From: Oceanihabitans iliipiscarium
GTDB taxonomy: Bacteria > Bacteroidota > Bacteroidia > Flavobacteriales > Flavobacteriaceae
DNA length: 64,000 bases
Assembly (NCBI RefSeq): GCF_042686125.1
Contig: NZ_JBHUOV010000015.1
Coordinates: 186,001-250,000 of the forward strand
Direction of reading: 5' to 3'
Shown here: positions 24,966-34,131 of the stretch, piece after piece
Layout of the letters: each line of letters begins with the position of its first letter
How positions within the stretch are numbered: the stretch's first letter is position 1
Program-made: the position numbers and the translations under genes
The notes under the pieces: generated by a model
The model's input: only the letters and a program-made list of their open reading frames with translations
The model's database searches: none
What the model was told of the DNA's origin: nothing

Positions 24966-26210
24966 ATGGCTGTTTTAGACCAATTAACATCGCAAGAAGC
25001 GATGGATTTAGAAAACAAGTATGGCGCACACAATTACCATCCACTTCCAGTAGTATTGAGTAGAGGAGAAGGTGTTTATGTTTGGGATGTTGAAGGCAAA
25101 CAATATTATGATTTCCTTTCGGCTTACTCAGCAGTAAATCAAGGACATTGTCATCCAAAAATTGTTGGAGCAATGGTTAATCAAGCTCAAAATTTAACCT
25201 TAACATCAAGAGCATTTTATAACGACATGCTTGGGAGATACGAAAAATTCGCAACAGAATATTTTGGATTTGACAAGTTGTTACCAATGAATACAGGTGC
25301 TGAAGCTGTAGAAACCGCATTGAAGTTATGTAGAAAATGGGCTTATGAAGTGAAAGGAATTAATGAAAATGAAGCTGAAATTATAGTGTGTAAAAATAAC
25401 TTTCACGGCAGAACAACCACTATTATTTCATTTTCTAATGATCCGATTGCAAGAAAGAATTTTGGACCATATACCAAAGGATTTATTAAAATTGAATATG
25501 ATGATTTAGAGGCCTTAGAAACAGCCTTAAAAAGCAATCCAAATGTGGCTGGTTTTATGGCTGAACCTATTCAAGGTGAAGCGGGTGTTTACGTGCCTAG
25601 TGAAGGGTATTTAACTAAGGCTAAGGCCTTATGCGAGCAATATAATGTTTTATTTATTGCAGACGAAGTTCAAACAGGAATTGCTAGAACAGGTAAATTG
25701 TTGGCCGTTGACCATGAAAATGTTAAACCAGATGTGTTAATTCTTGGTAAAGCTTTAAGTGGTGGTGCTTATCCTGTTTCTGCTGTATTGGCAGACGATC
25801 GTATAATGAATGTTATTAAGCCTGGAAATCATGGTAGTACTTTTGGAGGAAATCCTGTGGCTGCAGCTGTAGCAATTGCTGCATTAGAAGTTGTTCAAGA
25901 TGAAAATTTAGCGGATAACGCAGAAAAATTAGGTCAACTTTTTAGAAGTGAGTTAAATAAGTACATAGAAACCAGTGACTTGATAAACTTGGTTAGAGGG
26001 AAGGGATTACTTAATGCCATTGTAATTAATGATGATGAAGAAAGTGATACCGCTTGGAATATCTGCTTAGCTTTACGTGATAATGGATTACTTGCAAAAC
26101 CTACTCATGGTAATATTATTCGCTTTGCACCACCTTTAGTCATGACTGAAGAGCAGTTGTTAGATTGTGTATCAATAATTATAAAAACACTTCAACAATT
26201 TGAAGTTTAA
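24966..26210 (+). CDS. rocD: Ornithine-oxo-acid transaminase
   Basis: The 414-residue PLP enzyme converts ornithine plus 2-oxoglutarate to glutamate semialdehyde plus glutamate, linking arginine breakdown to proline. Visible features are the N-terminal YGAHNYHPLPVVLSRGEGVY, typical of ornithine aminotransferases, NTGAEAVETALK, the PLP Asp in FIADEVQTGIARTG, and the PLP lysine in LILGKALSGGAYPVS. Length is in the family range (400-420). Monocistronic with a strong bidirectional terminator downstream. Confidence 0.95.
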   Translation: MAVLDQLTSQEAMDLENKYGAHNYHPLPVVLSRGEGVYVWDVEGKQYYDFLSAYSAVNQGHCHPKIVGAMVNQAQNLTLTSRAFYNDMLGRYEKFATEYFGFDKLLPMNTGAEAVETALKLCRKWAYEVKGINENEAEIIVCKNNFHGRTTTIISFSNDPIARKNFGPYTKGFIKIEYDDLEALETALKSNPNVAGFMAEPIQGEAGVYVPSEGYLTKAKALCEQYNVLFIADEVQTGIARTGKLLAVDHENVKPDVLILGKALSGGAYPVSAVLADDRIMNVIKPGNHGSTFGGNPVAAAVAIAALEVVQDENLADNAEKLGQLFRSELNKYIETSDLINLVRGKGLLNAIVINDDEESDTAWNICLALRDNGLLAKPTHGNIIRFAPPLVMTEEQLLDCVSIIIKTLQQFEV

Positions 26211-26244
26211 TTTTTGCGTGTAGTAAAAATTAAAATATAAGTAT

Positions 26245-26277
26245 AAAAAAAGCGACCATATTATATGGTCGCTTTTT
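26245..26277. terminator. Bidirectional terminator between rocD and the CCC-motif gene
   Basis: An inverted repeat with core AGCGACCATA / TATGGTCGCT, preceded by an A tract and followed by seven Ts, lies 34 bp after the rocD stop. It lies immediately after the convergent minus-strand gene ending at 26295, so it can serve both. Confidence 0.9.
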
Positions 26278-26294
26278 TTATATAGTAAACATTA

Positions 26295-26627
26295 TTATTG
26301 TCTCTGTAATTCTTCCATACGTTGTTGCATTAGTTCTGGGTCTTGCATAGCTTCCCAGCCAATAGCCATTAAAGCCCAAAGGACAAAAGCAATTGTAATT
26401 ACACATAAAATGATGCCAATTATTGCCATTATTTTACCAGCTTTTACATTTCCATAACCTAAATAGTTTTCAGGAGCGGTTTTATATAATGCTGTGGCTT
26501 TATTGGCTAATACGAGTGCTACAATCCCTAATATTAATCCTAAAACACCATAACACCAACAAGTGACGATAGATAATATTCCGAAAACTAAAATAAGAGT
26601 CGAATTTGGTAAAGTTTGTTTTTCCAT
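26295..26627 (-). CDS. CCC-motif membrane protein (DUF4190-like)
   Basis: The 110-residue protein has two long hydrophobic segments (about 10-42 and 62-92). The first contains SIVTCWCYGVLGLILGI, the cysteine motif that gives the Bacteroidota 'CCC motif membrane protein' family its name; between the two helices lies YKTAPENYLGYGNVKAG. The second half resembles DUF4190. It is downstream of the DUF2752 gene by 8 bp and probably cotranscribed. In Flavobacteriia these two genes commonly occur together; function unknown. Confidence 0.75.
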   Translation of the reverse strand: MEKQTLPNSTLILVFGILSIVTCWCYGVLGLILGIVALVLANKATALYKTAPENYLGYGNVKAGKIMAIIGIILCVITIAFVLWALMAIGWEAMQDPELMQQRMEELQRQ

Positions 26628-26635
26628 AATTGAGT

Positions 26636-26917
26636 TTAGATAAATTTATTGATATAATTAGTAATAATAATTAAAATATTGATAATAAATAGAGCAAGTA
26701 AATATTTATGACCATTTTTAAATTTAAACTTTAAGTGTAAGGCTAATACAAATAGCATTAAGATTATTGTATAAATTGCAGGATACATAACAAAAGCAGC
26801 CTTAAAATCGCCTTGAATAATTAAAGCTATTGAGCGTTGCATGCCACAGCCTAAACAATCTATTCCAAATAGTTTTTTGTTTAAACAGGGTAGCATGTAA
26901 TCTTCTAATGAAGACAT
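26636..26917 (-). CDS. DUF2752 membrane protein
   Basis: The 93-residue protein has the DUF2752 hallmark FGIDCLGCGMQRSIALIIQGDF (core CLGCGMQRS) followed by FVMYPAIY, and two to three membrane segments. Only family-level identity can be given. It is the first gene of a two-gene unit with the CCC-motif protein; the T9SS protein gene upstream ends in its own terminator. Confidence 0.82.
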   Translation of the reverse strand: MSSLEDYMLPCLNKKLFGIDCLGCGMQRSIALIIQGDFKAAFVMYPAIYTIILMLFVLALHLKFKFKNGHKYLLALFIINILIIITNYINKFI

Positions 26918-26948
26918 AAATTAAATAATTATTGAAATACAAATGTAT

Positions 26949-26980
26949 AAAAAAGCCAATTACTAGTAATTGGCTTTTTT
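26949..26980 (-). terminator. Terminator of the T9SS surface protein gene
   Basis: Core GCCAATTAC / GTAATTGGC with a 2-3-base loop, flanked by A and T tracts, lies 22 bp beyond the stop codon of the minus-strand gene ending at 27002. Confidence 0.88.
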
Positions 26981-27001
26981 ATTTATTTAAAAGAATGCTT
27001 T

Positions 27002-28837
27002 TTAGTTATTCTGAGAAACAACTATTTTTTTACTTATACTACTTTGATTAGCAAAATCAACCTTAGCAACATAAATACCTTCACTTAAATTTTTTGTTGA
27101 GAAATGATATCTGTCTTGTGTTTCTAAATTCATTTCATGAAAAATTCTTTTCCCAGAAACATCATATAAAGTTACAGTTTTTACTTCTAATTGATTAGGG
27201 TTTAAAATTGTTAGTTGTGCAGTGTTATTATTTTGCATCACTAAGAAATCATCATCATTAAATTCTTCAGTAGAAAGTGATTCTGATTTAAAAACAATTT
27301 CAAAACGGTCTGTATAATGTCCTTCTTCTAATGAAATTTCATAGGCTTGATTCTGTAAATTAATATACAAACCAGCTACTTTATCATGAATATAAATAGG
27401 TTGACCTTCATCAAAATTTTGTACATCAGAAATGTCAAACCTAGTTAATTGTTGATTGCTCACGTTTACGATTAGTGGTATTTTAAGATCGATATTGTAA
27501 TTAAAAGCTTGAATTGCATAAGGCACATCATCTAAAATCCAATTAGCATCAGACGCTACTTGCTCAGATATTTGAGCTTCTAAACCATAATCAAATCCAT
27601 CTGTGGCAGTATGGTGAAAATTCATTAATAACTGACGAATATAAGATTCGTTTCCATTATTATCAAAGCCAACATTTATTCTAAAGCGTTTAAAATCTTC
27701 AGGAACTATATTGTAGCCATCTTCATTGTATTCTGTTTCAGCAAATGCACTTGAAGTATCATGGCTGTCTCTGAAAAACTCACTACTACTACCAGATTGT
27801 TTATAAAACACGCGGTACGAATTCGTAAATACAACACTTGTTGCACTACCTGTTCCTTCCATCATAAATCCTTGTCCTATTGGGATATAACGTCTTCCTG
27901 TTTTACTTCCTGTACCAACTGGAGGTCCAGATGCTACTGTGCCATCTAATAGATACATGTGAAACGGAGCAGCGGTAAACGAATCTACTCCACCAGCCGA
28001 AATAGTGTATAGAGCATAACCACCAACATAATTAGATAAGACATGCGAAGTTGCTCCAGCTTGTTGCTCCCAATATTTTAAAACACCAGTGGTGTTATTT
28101 TGATTATGAGTATTGTGTATAAACGGGAGTGCATCTAAAGCAGAAGGGTAAGGGTTACCCACTAAGGTCTCTCTATTTGGATTAATTGTAACTGTAATAT
28201 TACCATTGTTGGCTCTTCCTCTAAAGTCGTATTTTTGGGCTCCGCTAGGGTTACCTTTCATAGTAAATCCGTAACCTGAAGCCAAGGTACCATTTGGGTC
28301 TCCACCTACAGGTAAACTCCCACCGCCTAAACCTACCCAGTCTTCGTATGGGTTAGTAGTGGTTGTAAGTCCTATGAATGTATATAGCCAATAGCTTGCA
28401 ATTTGAGTTGTAGTACCATCATAACCAGCAACGTAAGTAAAAGGCGTACTTGTTATAGGAGCTGCTGTTTCACGGTAGAAATTATTACTAGGCATTGTTG
28501 TGGTATTACCAGCAGAACCACTATTTTGTCCAACAGGTGAAGCCCAATAATTATACATATATGTATTAGAGTTTCCTGTTTGAAATACACTAAGTTTACC
28601 TTCGCCTGCATTACCTACATTATTACTTTGTAATAATTGCGCTTCATTACGTAAGTAAAGATGTCCATCAGTATCTATATTAACATCATCTGTAACAAAT
28701 AAAGGAGCAACAGTTGGTCCGCTTGTAAAAGCAGTCCCATCTACATAAACAAAACTATCGGTACTGATAAATAAATCAGATTGCGCAAAAGTCATGCTAT
28801 AAAATATGAATAGGATTAATGTTTGAATATTTTTCAT
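27002..28837 (-). CDS. T9SS-exported surface protein, uncharacterised
   Basis: The ATG at 28837 begins the signal peptide (MKNIQTLILFIFYSMTFAQ); the frame extends to a TTG at 28864 but that adds only polar residues. The 611-residue protein is rich in Gly, Thr and Asn, with segments such as YNYWASPVG, GRRYIPIGQGFM and ETLVGNPYPSALDA. These recur in a common class of Flavobacteriia surface proteins. The C-terminal ~80 residues (LTILNPNQLEVKTVTLYDVSG ... SISKKIVVSQNN) are a type A T9SS sorting domain. No enzymatic motif is seen; a structural or adhesive role is a guess. Confidence 0.85.
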   Translation of the reverse strand: MKNIQTLILFIFYSMTFAQSDLFISTDSFVYVDGTAFTSGPTVAPLFVTDDVNIDTDGHLYLRNEAQLLQSNNVGNAGEGKLSVFQTGNSNTYMYNYWASPVGQNSGSAGNTTTMPSNNFYRETAAPITSTPFTYVAGYDGTTTQIASYWLYTFIGLTTTTNPYEDWVGLGGGSLPVGGDPNGTLASGYGFTMKGNPSGAQKYDFRGRANNGNITVTINPNRETLVGNPYPSALDALPFIHNTHNQNNTTGVLKYWEQQAGATSHVLSNYVGGYALYTISAGGVDSFTAAPFHMYLLDGTVASGPPVGTGSKTGRRYIPIGQGFMMEGTGSATSVVFTNSYRVFYKQSGSSSEFFRDSHDTSSAFAETEYNEDGYNIVPEDFKRFRINVGFDNNGNESYIRQLLMNFHHTATDGFDYGLEAQISEQVASDANWILDDVPYAIQAFNYNIDLKIPLIVNVSNQQLTRFDISDVQNFDEGQPIYIHDKVAGLYINLQNQAYEISLEEGHYTDRFEIVFKSESLSTEEFNDDDFLVMQNNNTAQLTILNPNQLEVKTVTLYDVSGKRIFHEMNLETQDRYHFSTKNLSEGIYVAKVDFANQSSISKKIVVSQNN

Positions 28838-28901
28838 TTGATTATGTTTATTTCTTTGAAGCAAATTTTAGCACTAAAGTTAACAAATTAAAAATAGTTT
28901 A

Positions 28902-29990
28902 TTAATCTTGGCTTTCTAATATAGCATTTAATCTGCTTTCTAATAAAGTGATTTTATCTTCTAAATTAGAAATTCTATTGTTTTGTGCTTCAATTATTTC
29001 TTGTTGTTCTTTAATTGCTTCTACTGTTACAGGAACAATAGCGGTATAATCAACGACATTAAATGTTTCTTTTCTAAATTCTGATAAACTAGCAGAAGAA
29101 TTCATTTTATCTGGCCCATCAACAATTAACTGTTTTTCAGCCACAGCCTCAGGAAAAATTTCCTTAACATTTTGAGCTAAGAAACCTAAGTATGTTCTTG
29201 TATCACCTTTTGCTAAGTAGTTATATTCATTTAAATTATATGTATATGAAACACCTCGAATTTGCTTAAGTTTATTAATAGCACCACTAATCGTGACAAT
29301 ATTAGATTTAACACGCTCATCAGATAAATTGTATAAGCCATTAGCATAACCTAATCCTCCTGTAAATAGTCCACCAAAACCAAGCCAAGACCCAGTAGTA
29401 GGTATTGAACCATATACAGCATCGGCATCTGAACTATTTGAAGTTCCCCAAACACCTGTACCACCACCTGTTGCAGGAAGGTGAACACCATAAGAGCCTA
29501 AACCAACAGTATTATTTGTAACACCACCTAATGCATTATATGTTCCAGTTACGTAACCCGCTAGGCTAGCTCCAGTAGCATGCGTGTTTTCATAAAAAGC
29601 TAAGTAATCATTTCTATTGCCTTCCATATGTAAATGGTAAGTCGGAGCAGTTAAGCCAATACCTATATAGCCATTAGTTGCGATAGTTAACCTTGTATTT
29701 GTCGTTAATGCAGTTGTACCAATTTTAAATTTATCGCCATCACTATCATCAATTCCCATCGTAATTCGCGAAGTACCATTGACTTGGTATTGTAATGTTG
29801 GATCTCCATTTCCTCGAATATTATTAATTTCAATACCATCTGATGCGGCATTTACTTCAATATCGAGAGCACTACTAGGTGAGGTGGTACCTACACCAAC
29901 TTGCGCAGTTACAGAAAGAGTAAATATTAACAAGAATATTAATATTGTTGTTTTTAAAGGTTGAGTAATTTTAAACTTCATATCTATCAT
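28902..29990 (-). CDS. Tail-fibre-like protein with S74 intramolecular chaperone domain
   Basis: The 362-residue protein starts with a signal peptide (ATG at 29990, or at 29981 giving MKFKITQPL; ends VTAQ). It continues with Gly/Thr-rich repeats (VGVGTTSPSSALDIEV, NGYIGIGLTAPTYHLHMEGN in parts) typical of trimeric beta-helix surface fibres. Near residue 225 SDERVKSNI matches the Ser-Lys dyad start of the peptidase S74 endosialidase-chaperone domain, followed by YLGFLAQNVKEIFPEAV. The C-terminus is a coiled coil (QEIIEAQNNRISNLEDKITL in parts). The chaperone trims itself after trimer folding. No phage genes surround it. Confidence 0.85.
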   Translation of the reverse strand: MIDMKFKITQPLKTTILIFLLIFTLSVTAQVGVGTTSPSSALDIEVNAASDGIEINNIRGNGDPTLQYQVNGTSRITMGIDDSDGDKFKIGTTALTTNTRLTIATNGYIGIGLTAPTYHLHMEGNRNDYLAFYENTHATGASLAGYVTGTYNALGGVTNNTVGLGSYGVHLPATGGGTGVWGTSNSSDADAVYGSIPTTGSWLGFGGLFTGGLGYANGLYNLSDERVKSNIVTISGAINKLKQIRGVSYTYNLNEYNYLAKGDTRTYLGFLAQNVKEIFPEAVAEKQLIVDGPDKMNSSASLSEFRKETFNVVDYTAIVPVTVEAIKEQQEIIEAQNNRISNLEDKITLLESRLNAILESQD

Positions 29991-30099
29991 TTTTTTGGGT
30001 TCTACGTATATAAGTTATTAAAAAGTTTGATAAATGTATAATGCTTATTATTCTATTTTGTTTATTTTCGATGTAACGTATAAATGTTTCGACCACTTC

Positions 30100-30291
30100 A
30101 TGAAAAATTCAAAAAAAATCGATTATCTACTAGTATTAATTGGTTGTATTATAGCAATTTACGCTCAGGCTGAAGTTGAACAAAACACAGTTATACTCGT
30201 TTTTGGAATCGTAATTTTGATGTATGGTTTGTTTAGAATTTCATCAACGATTCCTTATAAAAAAAATAAAGATGACAGCACGAATATTTAA
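30100..30291 (+). CDS. Small two-helix membrane protein
   Basis: The ATG at 30100 gives 63 residues (MKNSKKIDYLLVLIGCIIAI...) with two hydrophobic helices (about 9-24 and 31-47) and a basic, polar tail. An upstream in-frame ATG at 30034 would add 22 residues unlike a normal N-terminus, so I prefer 30100. It overlaps the Smr gene by 20 bp and is probably cotranscribed. I recognise no family; small proteins of this type occur ahead of Smr genes in Flavobacteriia, which is a recollection, not a test. Confidence 0.6.
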   Translation: MKNSKKIDYLLVLIGCIIAIYAQAEVEQNTVILVFGIVILMYGLFRISSTIPYKKNKDDSTNI

Positions 30292-30835
30292 AAAAGGGGA
30301 TTCTGTTTTGGTTTTAGATGATGATTTTTCTGGAAAGGTTATATCAATTTCAGGAAATACTATAACTATTTTAACAGACGATGGTTTTGAACTCGATTTC
30401 GATGCTAAAGAGTTAGTGAAACAAGAAGTGCAACAGTCGTTTTCTAAGCATATTTTTAAGAATGAATCCATACAAAGTGTTGTTTCTGAAAAGGAGATCA
30501 AAAGGCGTAAGGTCGTTACAAAAAAAACTAAAGAGCGTTTTAAACCTACATTAGAAGTTGATTTGCATATTCATCAATTAACCAATTCTACAAGAGGTAT
30601 GACTAATCACGATATGTTAACGTTGCAATTAGATACAGCAAAAAGGCAATTAGAATTTGCGATTAAAAAGCGTATGCAAAAGATTGTGTTCATTCATGGC
30701 GTAGGTGAGGGAGTTTTAAAACTAGAACTAGAGTATCTATTTGGGAGATACGATGTAAAGTACTACGAGGCAAATTATCAAAAGTACGGTTTAGGCGCTA
30801 CCGAAGTTTATATATATCAAAACGCCAAGCCTTAG
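30272..30835 (+). CDS. Smr-domain protein
   Basis: The ATG at 30272 (MTARIFKKGDSVLVLDDDFSGKV) gives 187 residues; the longer open frame upstream lies inside the membrane-protein gene. Residues about 1-45 form a small beta-barrel (KOW/Tudor-like; DDDFSGKVISISGNTITI in parts) found in MutS2-associated proteins. Residues 90-187 form the Smr domain with VDLHIHQL and IVFIHGVGEG, matching the LDLHG and HGxGxG motifs. Smr domains nick nucleic acids or act on stalled ribosomes. It shares stop-codon bases with the convergent lipoprotein gene. Confidence 0.85.
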   Translation: MTARIFKKGDSVLVLDDDFSGKVISISGNTITILTDDGFELDFDAKELVKQEVQQSFSKHIFKNESIQSVVSEKEIKRRKVVTKKTKERFKPTLEVDLHIHQLTNSTRGMTNHDMLTLQLDTAKRQLEFAIKKRMQKIVFIHGVGEGVLKLELEYLFGRYDVKYYEANYQKYGLGATEVYIYQNAKP

Positions 30836-31752
30836 AAAGGGATTTCTACGGTACGTTCATTAGTTAATCTGCTATCTTCTAGTGTTCCAAAATCAAATTC
30901 ATCAATAGTGATATTTGATAATTGCAAACCTGTAATTATTAAAGCGACTTCAAAAGTCTGTTCAATGTTATGATCTCTGTATGCTGTAGCCGCAACTGTA
31001 TTACTAACCAAAGGATTTAAATAATCGGCTATAGTAGGATCTGTAAAATCATTTGAAGGATTTTCATCTTGGGTATCATTTTCTTCATCAATGGTATTTA
31101 CACCATCACCATCATCATCTATATCTAAATAGTCTGGAGTACCATCTGTATCAGTATCTAGCGGATTAGTTAAAGGGTTGTCATCGCCATCTAGGTTATC
31201 ATCATCTATTTCTAAACGCGTTAAAACATTGTCGCCATCATCATCTTCATCAATATAATTTGGTAAGCCATCACCATCAGTATCATCATCCGTTAAATCA
31301 CCATTGCCATTTAAATCTTCTAATTCGGCATCAATGCCATCATTATCATCTTCTATTAAAGACATCGTAAATAGTGCTGTTCCAGTATCGCTTTCATCAT
31401 CGTTCGTTATTACAATATCAGAAGGAGGTACATCATTACAAAAGAAATCTGTTGGTGTTTGGTTATAGGTTCTATAGTTAAATAAATTACTTGTGCCATT
31501 TATTGTGAAGACTTCTTCGGTAGATAACAGAAGACCGTCTGCATCGACCTCTATTAAATCCTCAAGTGTGGTTGATGGTGAAGTAATTTGAAGTGAAAGC
31601 GATTCGGCAGGATCTTCTTTAATTTTATAAAACACCAATTCTCCACAAGTAGTAAACGTATCATCAAAATCGAGTTCTACAGTAATAATGTCACCATCAT
31701 CGCAAGCAGTCATTAGTATTAAAAATGAAAAAAGGGAAAGTAACTTTCGCAT
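30832..31752 (-). CDS. Lipoprotein with calcium-type acidic repeats
   Basis: The ATG at 31752 starts a lipoprotein signal (LFSFLILMTACDDG; Cys17), giving 306 residues; the open frame reaches a TTG at 31773. Residues about 150-240 contain five or six D-x-D-x-D-G loops (DTDGDGLPNYIDEDDDGDN, DTDTDGTPDYLDIDDDGDGV), the thrombospondin-type-3-like pattern that binds calcium. No other domain is recognised. Its stop codon overlaps that of the Smr gene, leaving no room for a terminator between them. Confidence 0.75.
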   Translation of the reverse strand: MRKLLSLFSFLILMTACDDGDIITVELDFDDTFTTCGELVFYKIKEDPAESLSLQITSPSTTLEDLIEVDADGLLLSTEEVFTINGTSNLFNYRTYNQTPTDFFCNDVPPSDIVITNDDESDTGTALFTMSLIEDDNDGIDAELEDLNGNGDLTDDDTDGDGLPNYIDEDDDGDNVLTRLEIDDDNLDGDDNPLTNPLDTDTDGTPDYLDIDDDGDGVNTIDEENDTQDENPSNDFTDPTIADYLNPLVSNTVAATAYRDHNIEQTFEVALIITGLQLSNITIDEFDFGTLEDSRLTNERTVEIPF

Positions 31753-31808
31753 AGCACCATAAATTTTAAACAAAAATAAAAGAATTGTTAAACTTATAAC
31801 GATGCTTC

Positions 31809-31838
31809 TTGCAAATAATTTTAATTGAACTATTTTTG
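31809..31838 (+). promoter_or_regulatory. Promoter of the cysteine desulfurase gene
   Basis: TTG at 31809-31811 and TATTTTTG at 31831-31838 are separated by 19 bases, matching the Bacteroidota -33/-7 consensus (TTG-N19-TAnnTTTG). The start codon is 26 bp downstream. Confidence 0.65.
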
Positions 31839-31864
31839 TGACTTCTAACGTACATAACTAACTT

Positions 31865-33007
31865 ATGAAATCTGTTTATTTTGATAGTGCAGCAACAACA
31901 AAGGTTCGAGATGAAGTCATAAAAGACATGCAAGCTGTTCTTGCTGAAAATTATGGTAATCCTTCGTCAACTCATGCGTTTGGGCGTTCATCAAAATCAA
32001 TTATAGAGTCTGCTAGAAAAACAATTGCAAAGCATTTAAATGCCTTGCCTCAAGAGATTATTTTTACTTCTGGAGGTACTGAAGCTGACAATATGATTTT
32101 ACGTTGTGCAGTTAGAGATGGAAATGTAAAAACCATTATCACTTCGCCAATTGAGCATCATGCTGTTTTGCATACTGTTGAAGAATTGCGAAATGAATAC
32201 GATGTAACTGTTGAATATGTTAAACTTTTGCATTGTGGCACACCAGATTATAGCGATTTAGAGCGTTTGCTATCTGCTAATGATGAACGCAAGTTAGTCA
32301 GTTTAATGCATGTTAATAATGAAATTGGTAATATTTTAGATGTAAAAAAAGTGGCGCATTTATGTCAGACTCATAACGCTATGTTTCATAGTGATACAGT
32401 GCAGTCTGTTGGACATTTCTCTTGGGATGTACAAGATGTTCCTATTGATTTTATGACTGCAGCTGCTCATAAGTTTCATGGACCAAAAGGAATTGGTTTT
32501 GCTTTTATTCGTAAAAACAGCAATTTTAAGCCACTTATTTTTGGAGGCTCACAAGAACGTGGGTATAGAGCAGGAACAGAGCCTGTACATAACATTAAAG
32601 GCTTAGAAACAGCATTTGTATTGGCTTATGATAATTTGGAAGCTGAAAGTGCTTATATACAAGATTTAAAAGATTATTTTAAAACCAAACTTAAAGAGGC
32701 AATTCCTGGTGTAAAGTATAACGGGAATTGTGAAGATCAAGTTAAAAGTACTTATACATTGATTAATGTATGCTTACCAATGAGTCCAGAAAAAGCATTA
32801 ACGCTTCAATTTCAACTCGATTTAAAAGGTATTGCGTGTTCAAAAGGTTCTGCTTGCCAAAGTGGAAGTGGTAAAGGCTCTCACGTACTTGCTCAAATTT
32901 TAAGTGAAGAAGATATGAATAAACCGTCGATACGTTTTTCTTTTAGTAGCTATAATACAAAAGAAGAAATCGATTATGTGGTAGATGTATTGAAGGCATT
33001 TGTTTAG
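31865..33007 (+). CDS. Cysteine desulfurase (NifS/IscS-like)
   Basis: The 380-residue class V PLP enzyme takes sulfur from cysteine to form a persulfide for iron-sulfur clusters and thio-nucleosides. Seen: N-terminal YFDSAATTKVRDEV, TSGGTEADNM, HVNNEIGNI, the PLP lysine in AAAHKFHGPKGIG, GTEPVHNI, and the catalytic Cys in SKGSACQSGSGKGSHVL (loop). The short loop favours the NifS/IscS group I branch over SufS. Single gene with its own promoter and terminator; no iscU or suf genes are nearby. Confidence 0.92.
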   Translation: MKSVYFDSAATTKVRDEVIKDMQAVLAENYGNPSSTHAFGRSSKSIIESARKTIAKHLNALPQEIIFTSGGTEADNMILRCAVRDGNVKTIITSPIEHHAVLHTVEELRNEYDVTVEYVKLLHCGTPDYSDLERLLSANDERKLVSLMHVNNEIGNILDVKKVAHLCQTHNAMFHSDTVQSVGHFSWDVQDVPIDFMTAAAHKFHGPKGIGFAFIRKNSNFKPLIFGGSQERGYRAGTEPVHNIKGLETAFVLAYDNLEAESAYIQDLKDYFKTKLKEAIPGVKYNGNCEDQVKSTYTLINVCLPMSPEKALTLQFQLDLKGIACSKGSACQSGSGKGSHVLAQILSEEDMNKPSIRFSFSSYNTKEEIDYVVDVLKAFV

Positions 33008-33033
33008 GATTTATTTTAATCATTAATTTATAT

Positions 33034-33071
33034 AAAAAAGCCTTCAGGTTAATGATTACTGAAGGCTTTTT
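33034..33071. terminator. Bidirectional terminator after cysteine desulfurase
   Basis: Core AAGCCTTCAG / CTGAAGGCTT with intervening GTTAATGATTA and flanking A and T tracts lies between the two convergent genes ending at 33007 and 33084. Confidence 0.88.
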
Positions 33072-33083
33072 GTTACATCTTAT

Positions 33084-33590
33084 TTAAGCGGCATAAGCTT
33101 TCTTTCGACTGAGTTTACTTTTAATTAAAGCTTCCCATTTTTCTAAAAGTAAGACTTCATTGCTCATTTCAAAGTTAATATCAACGTTGTAAAACTCTAA
33201 CACCTCTTTAGTTTTTTTAGAGTCTTTATAGCAAAGTATTAAGTCAATTTTATCTGTTTCAATTTTAGTTGTTTTCTTGTTTGTATAATTTCTATTAGTT
33301 TTAATAATTTCGCAGGTGGCTAACTGATCTAAATTAATAATTTTTGTAATGTGTTCGTCTTCAATTATTTTAGAATAGATAAGCATGTTAGCCCTTTCAT
33401 CTATGGCAATGGCATAGTAAGTTCCCCAGAAATCGTGTTCTGTAATGTTTAAATTATTTTTTTGAGCTTCATCTATAAATCTTTTTTTTGATTTACTCTT
33501 TTTTCTCTTTTGAGCGACTTGTATGAATATAAGAGGTAATATTATTATAAGTGCGATTACGCCCCCTATTATAGTTGTATATGATTTCAT
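33084..33590 (-). CDS. Membrane-anchored protein of unknown function
   Basis: The 168-residue protein has one N-terminal transmembrane helix (about 6-28), a basic stop-transfer segment (KRKKSKSKKR) and a soluble domain with alternating strands (YYAIAIDERANMLIYS, KIDLILCYKDS) and a helical end (LLEKWEALIKSKLS). I do not recognise a family. The topology suggests an inner-membrane protein with a cytosolic domain. Alone between terminator and a 112-bp upstream gap. Confidence 0.65.
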   Translation of the reverse strand: MKSYTTIIGGVIALIIILPLIFIQVAQKRKKSKSKKRFIDEAQKNNLNITEHDFWGTYYAIAIDERANMLIYSKIIEDEHITKIINLDQLATCEIIKTNRNYTNKKTTKIETDKIDLILCYKDSKKTKEVLEFYNVDINFEMSNEVLLLEKWEALIKSKLSRKKAYAA

Positions 33591-33702
33591 GATTATATTT
33601 TTTATACTGTAATACCTTGATAATTAGTCAAGGTTAAATAAATAGTGCCACTAATAAAGGTTAAGTCTATTAGTGGTGAGTTTATTGATAAAAAAATAAA
33701 TC

Positions 33703-34077
33703 TTAAGAAAAGGAATGAAACGGATAGAGTAGGGTTTTACCATCTAATCCAGGCTGTATATTTTTACTTTTATATAGGTATTGATTATTAACATTTAGTA
33801 GGTAGGAATCTACTAGTTTAAATAATTGAAAAGGTGCTTTTAAATATTCATTATGAACTTTATATACGTTTTCGTTTTCTAAATCTCCTAGCGGTTCTAA
33901 ATCAGGAAAAATAGATAATTCAGGTGTTTTAGTATCTACAAGATTAACAGAAACAAAGAGTGGCTTATCATTATTTAAAATAGTATCTACTATAAAATTT
34001 TGTATAGCAATGCTGATGTTTAAACTATAAGCAAAAAGCAGACTTAAGGCCACTAAAGTTCTAAACCATTGTTTCAT
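33703..34077 (-). CDS. Hypothetical secreted protein
   Basis: The 124-residue protein starts with a hydrophobic segment (WFRTLVALSLLFAYSLNISIA) that can be a signal peptide or anchor. A polar domain follows with no motif I recognise. It is 54 bp downstream of the TonB-dependent receptor stop on the same strand and may be transcribed with it. An envelope role beside the receptor is a guess from position. Confidence 0.55.
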   Translation of the reverse strand: MKQWFRTLVALSLLFAYSLNISIAIQNFIVDTILNNDKPLFVSVNLVDTKTPELSIFPDLEPLGDLENENVYKVHNEYLKAPFQLFKLVDSYLLNVNNQYLYKSKNIQPGLDGKTLLYPFHSFS

Positions 34078-34131
34078 AAAAGTAAATGTACCAATGTTAT
34101 TAATTTAAATTTTAAATAAAGTGTTAAATTA

